From assembly GCA_009767595.1 (NCBI GenBank), contig VSDK01009670.1, positions 162,340-226,339 on the forward strand: a stretch of 64,000 nucleotides of DNA. Direction: 5' to 3'. The translations under genes were made by a program, and so were the position numbers. The notes below the pieces were generated by a model that was not told where the DNA came from, made no database searches, and was given only the letters and a program-made list of their open reading frames with translations. Every line of letters begins with the position of its first letter. Positions within the stretch are counted from its first letter, which is position 1. The stretch comes from Symbiodinium kawagutii. Lineage: Eukaryota > Sar > Dinophyceae > Suessiales > Symbiodiniaceae. Positions 52,999-63,579 of this stretch are shown here, in pieces.

Positions 52999-53034
52999 CT
53001 CCAGGAGGATCGCTTGGGGCGAAGCTCATCTTGC
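52999..53034 (-). CDS. KMSF-repeat mini-exon 10
   Basis: A 36-nt phase 1-1 exon: acceptor TTGTTCAG|GC, donor CTGGAG|GTCAGC. Encodes GKMSFAPSDPPG. The first (A-type) exon of the most 3' copy of the duplicated unit; the downstream intron begins GTCAGCTATAGGGCAG, shared with mini-exons 6 and 8. Confidence 0.65.
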
Positions 53035-53321
53035 CTGAACAACACTGGGAGACCCAAGTTGTGAAGGTAGCATAAGCACAAGGCAGTAGTGATTGACATT
53101 TGAATGATGAATCATCATGATTAATTATGCCTAATCACGCTTGATGATGCTTCACTTCGTTTGACGATTGTTGAGAATTCTCGCCGTCATCCTGTAACAA
53201 GTAGCTAAGTAGCTGTATATCAGCGAGAAAAAAAGCCACCCGGGGTTCCTAAAGAACCAATGACTTTGGTTAACAACCTCATTGAGCCATCCAGCACCCT
53301 GCACCACCGGCCCCAGCTGAC

Positions 53322-53357
53322 CTGCCGGAGGATCGTTCGGAGCGAAGCTCATCTTCC
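53322..53357 (-). CDS. KMSF-repeat mini-exon 9
   Basis: A 36-nt phase 1-1 exon: acceptor CTGATCCAG|GG, donor CCGGCAG|GTCAGC. Encodes GKMSFAPNDPPA. B-type exon of the 3' duplicated unit. Confidence 0.65.
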
Positions 53358-54302
53358 CTGGATCAGCCGAAGCCAAATTCCGTGCGCACAACAACTCAGC
53401 CCCAGGTCTCCAACCCCATCAAATGGCCTACAAAATTCTTGAGAAGCTTGCTAATTCAGTGACCAAGCAATAGCAAATGGAGAGTCTTGGTCAATCATGT
53501 TGAAAAAAACAAATTGTTGAAGGCCATAGACAAGGCTCACTAACATCTACAGTGGCTAAGAACAGCTTCAAACAGCTGCTTGTCACACTTCATGACTATG
53601 CAGCTGTTTCCTAAAGCCAAAGGCTCTGGCAAAAACGATCAGGATTTTCTGAAGGACACGAACATTGTGACTGACTGTGACTGAAAACAGAGCTGTTTCG
53701 GAAAATCACCCACCAACTATATAAGTGTTAGAACTGACTGGTGGAACACCTTGGTATGATACGAACCAACCAACTTACAAGGACAACACGTCCACCAATT
53801 CCATGGCCTCCATGTCGGATCTTGTTGCGAAAAAGGCTGTTTTCTTGGATTGGATGTCTCAATGGGTCCGACAAAATCCACGTTGTCGAAACAAAAGAGC
53901 CCACCCAGCACCCAGAGGTGCCATGTTCAACTCTGTGCTGTTTATAGATGATAAAAAATCCAAACTATTTGCCAGGGAGCTATGTATTTTCGAGCACAAA
54001 GTCATAGCCCAACACTTGCTTTGTCTCAGATGTTGGGCCAGAATAAATGCCTTAAGAATCCTCGTGGGTGCTTGGCGGTTTTTTAAAATTGTTATCAGTT
54101 TTGCATGCCGTTTTCCAGAGAAAAACTTCAACAACCTGCACAGAATGATTCTTATTGAACGACCAACTTGGCAGGTAACTCGGTAACTCAGGAAAATCCT
54201 GGAAAATCTGGACAGAGTACATGTGTGATCTATTGCAGCCACACAACCCTAAATCGCTTGGTTTTTCGGGTTGTGCTCCAGCTGCACTGCCCTAAAGCTG
54301 AC

Positions 54303-54338
54303 CTGCTGGAGGATCGCTTGGGGCGAAGCTCATCCTAC
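54303..54338 (-). CDS. KMSF-repeat mini-exon 8
   Basis: A 36-nt phase 1-1 exon: acceptor GCTGTCCAG|GT, donor CCAGCAG|GTCAGC. Encodes GRMSFAPSDPPA (Lys to Arg). A-type exon of the middle unit. Confidence 0.65.
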
Positions 54339-54591
54339 CTGGACAGCAGTGGGACACCCAAGTCGTGGTAGGATAAGCACATGGCAGTACTTGTTGACAA
54401 TGGTTAATGACTGATGGTCGGTGGTGATTGATGATGGCCTGTGATGCTTCACTATGATCAATGATGGTTCAAGATGATTAATGTTATACTGCAGGTGATG
54501 GGAAAGTCATCCGCAGCTACCCAGGAACCAACCACTTTGGTCAACATCATCAAACCTTCCAACACCCCTCCCGACCAGCCGAACCAATGAC

Positions 54592-54627
54592 CTGAGGGAG
54601 GATCGCTTGGGGCGAAGCTCATCTTAC
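54592..54627 (-). CDS. KMSF-repeat mini-exon 7
   Basis: A 36-nt phase 1-1 exon: acceptor GGTGTCCAG|GT, donor CCCTCAG|GTCATT. Encodes GKMSFAPSDPPS. B-type exon of the middle unit. Confidence 0.65.
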
Positions 54628-55638
54628 CTGGACACCCAGGCCGTCTCTATAACCAGCTTGGAGTAGATGGGATATCAAATTGGACCATCCCCAAAGAGTC
54701 AATGGCTTTAAACATCAAATTATCATCGAATATGGGACAGAAAACAACCCCATCCAACAAAACTCTTGAGAAGTTTGCTAGTTCAGTGATCATGCAATGG
54801 CTTTTCACTACGGTATCTCTTGGTCAACTATGATTTCAAGATAATTGTTGATGACCGTATATAAGCCTCACCAACATGTATAGTGGCCAAGAACGGCTCC
54901 AAACAGCTGCTTATCATGGTTCATGACAGAACCGTCATGATTTGCGAGCGATATAAATCAGCATGGCAATGACCCTGATGAATCATGAATAAAACCAAAC
55001 AGCAATTGGGGATTACCAACAAAGACCAGCAATTTACAAGGATAACACACATCATAACAAGGGACCTTGTTCCACTAGTAAACGAGGCCATCTCCTTGCT
55101 GGATCTTGCAGAGTAAAGGGGCACGTTTGCCCCAGGCGGATTTCTTGGATAGCTGCGTAAATGGGTCCGGCTAATCTACAGTGGCGAGCCAAATATGCAT
55201 TTGTGTCCACGTATACCTGGTTCCTACTCAAGTTAAAATAATGTAAAACTTTGTTAAGAGGCCATACCTTCTTCTACCGTAGGAAAGAATACTCAGCTAT
55301 TAATGCAAGGTTTAGCCTAGTTAAGAACTTGTGGCCCCTTCTACCTCCGATCAACAAAGTGCAGGATCTCACAGATGTTGCTCCCTAACCCCCAGCACCG
55401 GTGTAATTGCGCTGCTTACAAATGATGAAATCCCAAAGGGTCTGGCAAATAAGTGCCTTGGAACACAAAATCCTCACCAAGAATCCTTCATTAGATAGAA
55501 CGAAACGAGCAAGTTTGAATCAATTGTTTTCAACACTTGAATCAAGTTCCTTTTTTGAAAACAATTTCAAAAAATGTGCCATGCTGTTTTCAAACAAAAC
55601 TACCTGTTTCGGAACACTGCTCCTGCCCTATAGCTGAC

Positions 55639-55674
55639 CTCCAGGAGGATCGCTTGGGCCGAAGCTCATCTTGC
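55639..55674 (-). CDS. KMSF-repeat mini-exon 6
   Basis: A 36-nt phase 1-1 exon: acceptor GCTGTCCAG|GC, donor CTGGAG|GTCAGC. Encodes GKMSFGPSDPPG. A-type exon of the 5' unit. Confidence 0.65.
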
Positions 55675-56168
55675 CTGGACAGCTGTTGGACACCCAAGTT
55701 GGGATGGTAAGAGCATGGCAGTAATGGCTGGCGGTCAAAGATGGCTACTGATGGTTCATAAGTTATTCCTGTAATGACATATACTTTGTTGCGGTTGGTA
55801 TCGTTTGGTCCATGGTTGTTCATGATGATTGAGGTTCTGAGGCACGTAGTAGCTGTACTTAAGCGGAAAATGAGAAAGCAAGCCGCCGTTCTACCAATGC
55901 CGAAAAAAAAAAAGCCAAGCAACCAAAGATTAGAGCAAACTAACGTTAGCTTTCTTGATTTGATAATGCTGGACTCAAACTGCCTCAGAATGGAAGATTT
56001 TTGACCTTTGACAACTAGTTCGCGGAAACACAAAACAAATGCCAATCAAAAGCCACAAAGAAAACTTAAAAAAGACAGGAAGACATTTTCCCTTTCCCTG
56101 TTTTTGTTCTAATCAAAAAGCGGAACAATCGGCCCCAAGCCACCCTGACAATCGGCCCCACAAATGAC

Positions 56169-56204
56169 CTGCTGGAGGATCGCTTGGAGCGAAGCTCATC
56201 TTCC
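56169..56204 (-). CDS. KMSF-repeat mini-exon 5
   Basis: A 36-nt phase 1-1 exon: acceptor CGGATCCAG|GG, donor CCAGCAG|GTCATT. Encodes the consensus GKMSFAPSDPPA. B-type exon of the 5' unit. Confidence 0.65.
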
Positions 56205-56974
56205 CTGGATCCGATGGAGTGCCGCGGCAGCGAGATGATTCGCCAACAGTGGTGCACACTTTTCAATGCTGGTAAAACCATAGAAACAAACATAGAATAA
56301 CCAGCATAAAACCTATCAGATAATACTAAACCCATATCTAACCCATTTAAATAATACAAACCCATTAAACCACTATTTCTACAACACAAAAGCATAAACA
56401 AACCCATCATGCGCGGAGCAAGAGACGCATCCAGTGATGCAGATCTCGGCGCCATGCACCAGTTTGCTGCTTAACTATGGGCCATGGATGGTACTGATGT
56501 CATGATCCAGGTACAGTATTTGCAATCAGATCAGTGATGATGATCCAGAAAAATCATGATGTTGATGGTACTGATGGTGTTGATGGTTGCAAATCCCTTT
56601 CGGTCAACACCCACATATCATTTTCTGGGATATTCAGCTATGAAACTGTAGCCATAGTTATAGCTCAAGAATGGCAGTGGCATGATAGCAGGGAAATCGT
56701 CCTTTAGTCACATTCAACGTCATCACAAAAATTGTCACAGCAATCAGCACTCCCCTATTGTCATACCAAAGATTTCGAGCAAAGAAAAATCTCTCATAGG
56801 AAAACCAACCATTTTGTCATTTGGGACGAACCAATGATTTTTGAAACAGTCCTCTGGTTGATCATGCTTCTCAACCAACCATTTGTCAATGATTACATTG
56901 TAAATGTCAATGAAACGACCATGTTTAACCATAGTTGACCATAGAAAATCATATGTTGTCCTATACCCAAATGG

Positions 56975-57068
56975 TGGTTTCTCAAAATAGGGGACCCAAA
57001 AAATGGTTGGTTTATTACTATGAATGGTTAACATCGAATGATTTGGGGGTCCCCCATTTTGAGAAACC
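56975..57068 (+). mobile_element. Family A MITE-like element, copy 10 (well preserved)
   Basis: Ends GGTTTCTCAAAATAGGGGAC and GGTCCCCCATTTTGAGAAAC; core AATGGTTGGTTTATTACTAT. It is almost the family consensus and lies 54 bp from mini-exon 4. Confidence 0.9.
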
Positions 57069-57121
57069 CCCAAATGGTTTCCTCATCCTCATGACACCCT
57101 TCACTCCACGCCCAAGATGAC

Positions 57122-57157
57122 CTGCCGGAGGATCGCTTGGGGCAAAGCTCATCTTTC
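57122..57157 (-). CDS. KMSF-repeat mini-exon 4
   Basis: A 36-nt phase 1-1 exon: acceptor CTCGAGGAG|GA, donor CCGGCAG|GTCATC. Encodes GKMSFAPSDPPA; here the split glycine codon is GGA. Confidence 0.65.
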
Positions 57158-57159
57158 CT

Positions 57160-58864
57160 CCTCGAGCTGACCCATGGTAGGATGGCAAATGGCACCAATA
57201 GTTAACGCTTCATGATGTTTAAGGGTGGCAATGTTGATTGATGATGATTCACTATGATTAATTATGATTCTGTGATTGTCAGATGATGCTTAATGATTGT
57301 TCAATCTTGTCTAGTATCAAGGGCTACTGATTGGCTAGCAAATCGGTTGATACAGCTTTTTGAGAACTCATAACACCCACTGCAGCTGCAACTAGATAGC
57401 AAACAGTTCATTGAAATGCAAGAAGCATTAGTTGTTCTCAAGTACACTTACTAGCTTCATTGATAGTAAAGTAGAGAAATGAACGACACTGAATAAAAGA
57501 AAACAGGTTAAACTGACTTACAGGCAGTCTGAGTGTGGTGGTCCTTTCATCTATATATTTGAATATAAACAAATGAGTGTAAACTAAGGAGACATACAAA
57601 AACTATTTACAGCAACATTCAAGTACAGGACGTTACCACCTTATCCCTGGCACATCTGCAGGTTACAATCGGTTACAACGAACGGAGCTTGGACAACATG
57701 GGAAAACTCCATGCGCTGCAGCCACCATCCTTGCAACAAAGATGCCCATGATGACCGGCTATGTGGATCAAGCGACTAATCATCCAACCATATATGGGTT
57801 TTATCGGGGTTGTAACCATTAATAATGGTAAATAACAGAGGATAATCACCAACATTGAGAACCCCCACATCCCAAGAGGTACATTCTGTGTGGTCATTGA
57901 TGTAAGAAGATAGGGCGGCATAGGGTTTTGACCTGCTGCCATATGGCCTTCAAATGTAAAAACTGTCCTTTGCTAAGGGCCAGAGGCAGTACCAAAACAT
58001 CCACATGTGAGCACCTGAGTGAAAATCACAACAAAGAGCACTTGCTTTATTGACTAAAATTATAAGGCTTTGACCCATACCCATTTCCCCAGTGAATTAT
58101 CAGCCAACACTATCCGACCCACTGAACAAAACTAGTAGCAGTAGCTCACTATGCTTTGAACGGCAAGGCTTTGAACTCGACTTGATGGCCAAATACGGAA
58201 TTACATGTTTTTCAAAAGATTTCAGCCCAAGGTTCTCCCTACTAGCATTGCTTATTTGTTTGTATCGTCTCAGCCTGCGAAAACAGATTTCAACATTGTC
58301 GTATTTTCTCTTGTTTGCTCCTAACCATCAACCCGTGGTTCTGCATTTCCCTCAGTTGTACTATACCCGCCACTATGTACGGTCAACTCACAAATTGCAA
58401 TTCTCTACCTGGACACTTGCAATTCAACAAGTAGGTTGTAATGCTGTGATCAGCCGTCCACACTTATGACTCAAGAAGTGTAGGTGTTTTTTTGCAGCTG
58501 AGTTTCGGTGAAAGATGAACCATCAACTTTGTTTCACCTTTTTCACCTCTAGCAATCATTGCCTTCATTAAACCATAAATAACATACATCACAAGGAACC
58601 ACAGTGCTTTTAATATTGTGTGTCATCCGTAACATGAACAAGCAAACAAGTATACACATATACAAATGCATCATCCGCTACAATGCCTTCTAATACTTAT
58701 ATGTGTATTTGTAAATAAAGATAAATAAATAAATAAATATATATATATAATATACATCACTTATTTACAACAACTTACATCTGTCCAATCTATCCTAATC
58801 TATATATCTACTGCAACCAACTTGCCTTGAGTAAAGGCAACCCGTTGAATACACGGAACTGGGC
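57160..58864. other. No gene seen
   Basis: AT-rich intron-like DNA with an (AAAT)n/(TA)n tract at 58725-58752. The plus-strand frame at 58092-58469 has no coding-like codon use. Confidence 0.4.
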
Positions 58865-58900
58865 CTGGAGGATCCGATGGCCCGAAACTCATCTTGCTGC
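58865..58900 (-). CDS. KMSF-repeat mini-exon 3
   Basis: A 36-nt phase 1-1 exon: acceptor GCGTCATAG|GC, donor TCCTCCAG|GCCCAG (GC type). Encodes GSKMSFGPSDPP with an inserted Ser. Confidence 0.55.
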
Positions 58901-59357
58901 CTATGACGCCGTTCACAGCCGTGAGAGCCATGGTGGGTCCCTGCTCCCCTTCCTCAGGAAAAACACAGCCCGCCACGAGTGTTCAAATATCAATGAGAGG
59001 TCCTAATCTCAATAAACCCTCCCAATACGTTATGACAAATCACTATAGTTCTTGTTATGTTTGTGGGGGATGAACGGTTTTACTTCCCAGTATAGAAGGA
59101 AAAACGTGTTTTGAAGCGTGCGAAGCAACACTTGGGTCAAAACAAATTTCACTCGACTCGCGCGTTAAAGTGAAAATCTAGACAGATATCAATTAATTTC
59201 AAAAAACATATCTGGCAGACCGAGATCCTTCAGCAGACTGCCACCGACCAGATTTCCAACATTTATCACCCAACTATCTGTACACCGACCATACCACTCT
59301 GTGCGAAACTTTGTACACACAACTCTGGGGGTACACTCTTGGGAGATACAACGCAAC

Positions 59358-59410
59358 CTGCTACGTGCTCTTCGTGCCAGCTTGTCATCCATGCCAATGT
59401 TCCGTGCAAT
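59358..59410 (-). CDS. Exon candidate
   Basis: A 53-nt segment between a pyrimidine-rich TCTCTTCTGTTCAG|A and GTAGCAG|GTTGCG. If joined to the exon at 59575-59669 (phase 2) it reads LHGTLAWMTSWHEEHVA; alone, IARNIGMDDKLARRARS is also open. Confidence 0.4.
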
Positions 59411-59574
59411 CTGAACAGAAGAGACTAAGAGTATGGTTTTGCTTGCGTCAGGGAATGTACACGGCATTAACCTTGCTGCTTGAAACATCAGCAGAAATAC
59501 TTCGCTTGAGCAACTGGTTGAGTCTGCTGAGCGGCCTGATGAATTGCTTCCACAGTTTTCTCCATGGCTCATAC

Positions 59575-59669
59575 CTGGCGATCAGATTCTGTTCACCGAC
59601 AGGTCCACCTCCATAGTGGTTGGTGATGGCGTACGTCCGGGCGTTCTCGAAGGCAATCGTCGAAGTTCC
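59575..59669 (-). CDS. Exon candidate, unrecognised
   Basis: A 95-nt segment between TCAATCAAGAG|GGA and GATCGCCAG|GTATGA. Encodes GTSTIAFENARTYAITNHYG then GGPVGEQNLIA, with mostly G or C third positions. The frame stays open past the donor (YEPWRKLWKQFIRPLSRLNQ). It lies between mini-exons 2 and 3. No family is recognised. Confidence 0.5.
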
Positions 59670-60118
59670 CTCTTGATTGAAGTTGTGTTGCGAGGTTTTG
59701 GATTTTCTGTGTGACAGTTTTGGGATTGAACATCTCCCTCGTTCAAAGTTTGATTACCAGAACAACATTTTGGGAAGTAAAGCATCAGGCTCATCTCTCG
59801 TGACCTGGATCTGCATCAGGTGGACTAGGGTCCAGGGAGCGACGAAAGGAACAGTCCTTCTCTTGCTTCCATCACTCATGGATGCCGCTGAAGATTAGCA
59901 CCACCGTTTGGGCTTCAGAAACCCGCACGTCGTTGATGCACAACAGCACCTGGGGTTGTATAAAAACCCCGTGTCTTTTTCTTATTCGCAAAATCATGTT
60001 ATCGTGTTTTTTCCTTTTATCGTTTTTTCAGGTTTTAGCCTTACAACATAACCAACATGTTTGCTTGTCTATTGTGGCTATAGGGGTTGGCACTAGAAAC
60101 CAATGATAAGGCCTCCGA

Positions 60119-60612
60119 NNNNNNNNNNNNNNNNNNNNNNNNNNNNNNNNNNNNNNNNNNNNNNNNNNNNNNNNNNNNNNNNNNNNNNNNNNNNNNNNNN
60201 NNNNNNNNNNNNNNNNNNNNNNNNNNNNNNNNNNNNNNNNNNNNNNNNNNNNNNNNNNNNNNNNNNNNNNNNNNNNNNNNNNNNNNNNNNNNNNNNNNNN
60301 NNNNNNNNNNNNNNNNNNNNNNNNNNNNNNNNNNNNNNNNNNNNNNNNNNNNNNNNNNNNNNNNNNNNNNNNNNNNNNNNNNNNNNNNNNNNNNNNNNNN
60401 NNNNNNNNNNNNNNNNNNNNNNNNNNNNNNNNNNNNNNNNNNNNNNNNNNNNNNNNNNNNNNNNNNNNNNNNNNNNNNNNNNNNNNNNNNNNNNNNNNNN
60501 NNNNNNNNNNNNNNNNNNNNNNNNNNNNNNNNNNNNNNNNNNNNNNNNNNNNNNNNNNNNNNNNNNNNNNNNNNNNNNNNNNNNNNNNNNNNNNNNNNNN
60601 NNNNNNNNNNNN
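60119..60612. other. Assembly gap (N run)
   Basis: 494 undetermined bases; open frames drawn across it carry no information. Confidence 1.
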
Positions 60613-61157
60613 TAGGGAAAGCAATGGGCAGAACACACATTTCAAAGTGCATTAATAATCAATTTTCAAGTGATTTATAGATGCTTGATCCTTGGGATGT
60701 CTTTAAAAATTAATGGTCTATCAGCCAAGTATGAAGCCCAGTGGTGGAACATTGCGTGGTTCTGGCGGAAAACTAGTCCTCCTAAATGGGCCAGATTCCT
60801 AGGCGGTCTTATCCAAAATTCTCCATACGACCCGATATGACCCGATGTTTGTTTTGATGTACCCTGTCAATTTTGACTATGAATACATCATAAACAACTT
60901 TTAAACCACATGCGTTGCAATTTTTCAAGCACTATTCACCACGAGCCATCAGGGAGCCATTCATTAGCTATCCAGGAGCCATGAACGAGCCATCAATGAG
61001 CAAAGAATGGGCAGATGCTCATGAGCCATCAGGAAGCGCCACAGGGCACTATTAAAATATGATTGACCTATCAATGATTGGTGCGTTCACTCATAAATTG
61101 AAGCCTTCACCGCCATCATTCACCGATGACGCCACTCATCTTCACCCGGCATGCTGC
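60613..61157. other. No gene seen
   Basis: Includes short degenerate GAGCCATCA repeats at 60945-61030; no exon found. Confidence 0.4.
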
Positions 61158-61196
61158 CTCCAGTGCTCGGTTGCTCAGGGCTGAAACTCATCCTGC
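61158..61196 (-). CDS. KMSF-repeat mini-exon 2
   Basis: A 39-nt phase 1-1 exon: acceptor CCAGCAGAG|GC, donor ACTGGAG|GCAGCA (GC type). Encodes GRMSFSPEQPSTG, with the Asn/Ser-Asp pair changed to Glu-Gln. Confidence 0.5.
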
Positions 61197-62379
61197 CTCT
61201 GCTGGAAACCAATGGGGTCAGGGTTGCATGCGAAAGATCCGGCTCTTCGTTCGTCTATGATCGAAATGGTTGCTAGCGATTTAGGCTATGGTTCAGACAT
61301 GTTTGATCTGCGATTCATCCATGGTAAAATACTGATGTGATTAGTTGATGGTATGGATGGATAATGGTTGGTACATTGTTAGTAGTGAGAGGAATGCATA
61401 CAATCAGCATAAGCTATGGCCAATCATTGTTGACCTCGGCCAGGCAACAAGCTGCCCTGGATTACTCAATACACCCTCAAGGTCAACAAGGTCAACACAA
61501 TCTGAAAAGCAGAATCCTTCTTTTCCCGTACCCCCAAATAATCTGACAATCAGAATTATTTTTCTATAGACCTATCTGATAGGGTTCTATTGACCGTATT
61601 TGTTCAATGAGATCAGGGTTTCTTTCAAGTAGATAATGGCTTTGGATGGAACAATTAGATTTCCAGGATCGCAGGATGGCAAGGATAGAATAGGTGTGGG
61701 GAAGCACAAAAATCAATAGATTTGCATCTGCTTTCAATAAGGAAAGAGTGGCACAACCATAGGAGGCCAAGGGGAAACCATGAGATTCCTATTCAGATAA
61801 TTAGATGAGGAAACCAATGGGGAACTATCAGATTCCCATTGGGGATAGATGTGGAAACCAATAGATGTGGACCAATCTGATCGAGAAAGAAGCAGCTGAG
61901 ATCAGGAAGTCCAGCTCGCTCAAGGGTCCAGTATCAGGGTATTCATTGATCTATAACTAGTCTGGATTAATTAAATCATCTGTATTTGGTCTGGATCTTC
62001 TTAAAGCAATTAAGAGCAAGTAATTTGAAAATTCGGCAAAAAATCCAGAGTCAAAGAGGGGATTCACTAATCGGAGTGTATTTCTGAGGTCTTTTTTTTT
62101 GCGGAAACTGCACATAATTGAGTTTAGTAAGGATCAGATTTTTGAGAGACAGGTCAGATTGACTAATTGCTGGGCTGGTGACCGCCGGCTGCTTATTGAC
62201 CTATACAGAGTGGTACCCCCTTGTTACAAGTTGCTCCGTTGCTTTATCGCCCACCCGAGTGTAGCTATATACATACCACCAGTGGTGCTTGCCCAGCTGC
62301 AACTATGCTACGCCAAGGGTCCCTATATCACTCTGCAAACACAACGCCCAAGCATCACCAGCTCCAGGACAAGTCAAGC

Positions 62380-62415
62380 CGCTTGGAGCATCATTGGGGC
62401 TGAAGCTCATCTTGC
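62380..62415 (-). CDS. KMSF-repeat mini-exon 1 (most 5' in the window)
   Basis: A 36-nt phase 1-1 exon: acceptor CAGCGCTAG|GC, donor CCAAGCG|GCTTGA (GC type). Encodes GKMSFSPNDAPS. It is the first copy in transcription order; the array may continue beyond the window, though no copy was seen in 62.5-64 kb. Confidence 0.55.
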
Positions 62416-62616
62416 CTAGCGCTGGGAGGAACTGCTTTATGGTTGGGCACGTCATAGCTAGAACAAGAAACCCCATCACATGATAAACATGTTATGCAGG
62501 TGTATATTTCTATGTGGCTGTATTATATACCTAGTATACCCCCACAGCTATATTTCCAGTGTGTTTATAAATCATCTTCTACAAAGCTTTGCCCAGGATC
62601 CAGCATCACCAACCAC

Positions 62617-62682
62617 CCAAGAGTTGGACACAGTTTCTGGTTCTGCCCAATGCGGATTTGTACGAACTGCGTTTCACATCCC
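62617..62682 (-). CDS. Phase 1-1 exon candidate upstream of the repeat array
   Basis: A 66-nt segment between AAATTCGCAG|GG and AACTCTTGG|GTGGTT, encoding DVKRSSYKSALGRTRNCVQL between split glycine codons. Another frame over a longer span (DACAAEIRRGCETQFVQIRI) is also open, so boundaries are uncertain. Confidence 0.35.
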
Positions 62683-63235
62683 CTGCGAATTTCTGCCGCA
62701 CAAGCATCGTTCAACGAATGAGATCTCAAGTCAAGCATCGTTGACATTGATGTGTCCATCTATGATTTCTGTGTGATATCCATTGGTGTGAGGATTGGTG
62801 ATGGAATCATGTTGTTATACTAGTAAAGTTCTTCACAATTTGGTATTGCCACAATGATTGTTGAAAACCAGGGGAAACCTTGGGGGGTTATTGGGTACGG
62901 ACAGCCGGATCAAAAATCAGCAATGGAATGATGATCGCGGCTGCTTAGAACGGACCTTCGCAACATGGGGACGTCCCAAGGATGGATAAAGGTCTCTATT
63001 CCAAACTTCTCAGCCGGAGTTGTGCGCTACTGTTGATTTCGGAAATACTTCATGCTAACTACTGGTGACGTGAAACCATAAACCATGAGAGAGTACGAAT
63101 CCTAGTCTCTTACACTGTAAAGACACTAGAATGTGGGTAGTTGTCTTCCCGGCATATAATCCAAACTCCGACTTCCGGAGAATAAGTCCCAGTTTCTTGA
63201 TCGTCAGGTTCACCTTGAAATTCACAAATTTGGGG

Positions 63236-63326
63236 GTGTTTCTCGAAATGGGGTACCCCAAAATCATCCTTTGTGGGCCACTTATAGTAATAAACCACTC
63301 GTTTTTTTGTTTTTTCATTTTCAGAA
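63236..63326 (-). mobile_element. Family A MITE-like element, copy 11, one end decayed
   Basis: Left end GGTGTTTCTCGAAATGGGGT; core TATAGTAATAAACCACTCG (inverted); the other terminus has decayed to CATTTTCAGAAC. Confidence 0.6.
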
Positions 63327-63481
63327 CTCTCATTTGGGCGCCACGGCATGTCCCTGCTTTGCTACGTGTCGGTGACTTGGTCTCAACCTGCTGCCTCGAC
63401 CAGCTGGCCTGCCTGCTGTTGGACGAACCACCATTGCCGGAACGTCTTAGACCATGAGTTTTCCATTGAGAGGTATCTAAC

Positions 63482-63579
63482 GGTTTCTCAAAATAGGGAC
63501 CCCCAACAAGTGGTTGGTTTATTCGATTGAAATATTTTGAAAGGAGCAATGATTTGGGGGGTCCCCTGTTTTGAGAAAC
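63482..63579 (+). mobile_element. Family A MITE-like element, copy 12
   Basis: Ends GGTTTCTCAAAATAGGGACC and GGTCCCCTGTTTTGAGAAAC; core AGTGGTTGGTTTATTCGATT. Confidence 0.85.

Larger units (their letters stand above)
52999..56204 (-). repeat. Tandemly duplicated unit of about 1.3 kb carrying paired mini-exons
   Basis: Mini-exon pairs lie at 53.0/53.3, 54.3/54.6 and 55.6/56.2 kb. Intron words are shared between copies: GACACCCAAGT beside each A-type exon, TCAAACAGCTGCTT at 53565 and TCCAAACAGCTGCTT at 54897, and TTGTTGAAGGCCATAGACAAGG at 53515 versus its relative at 54846. Similar blocks occur at 53700-53900 and 54980-55190. Copies have diverged substantially outside the exons, so duplication is not recent. 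Confidence 0.7.

Noticed and set aside
53725..54186. Plus-strand ORF of 153 residues
   Set aside because: It lies in the tandemly duplicated intron region, is not conserved as an open frame in the sister copy at about 55.0 kb, and has no coding bias.
60028..60680. ORFs of 170-205 residues on both strands
   Set aside because: Almost entirely undetermined bases.
42000..62500. The recurring 36-nt word as a SINE or other mobile repeat
   Set aside because: All copies share one orientation, flanks differ, splice signals and phase are constant, and changes are largely synonymous, so coding exons explain it better.
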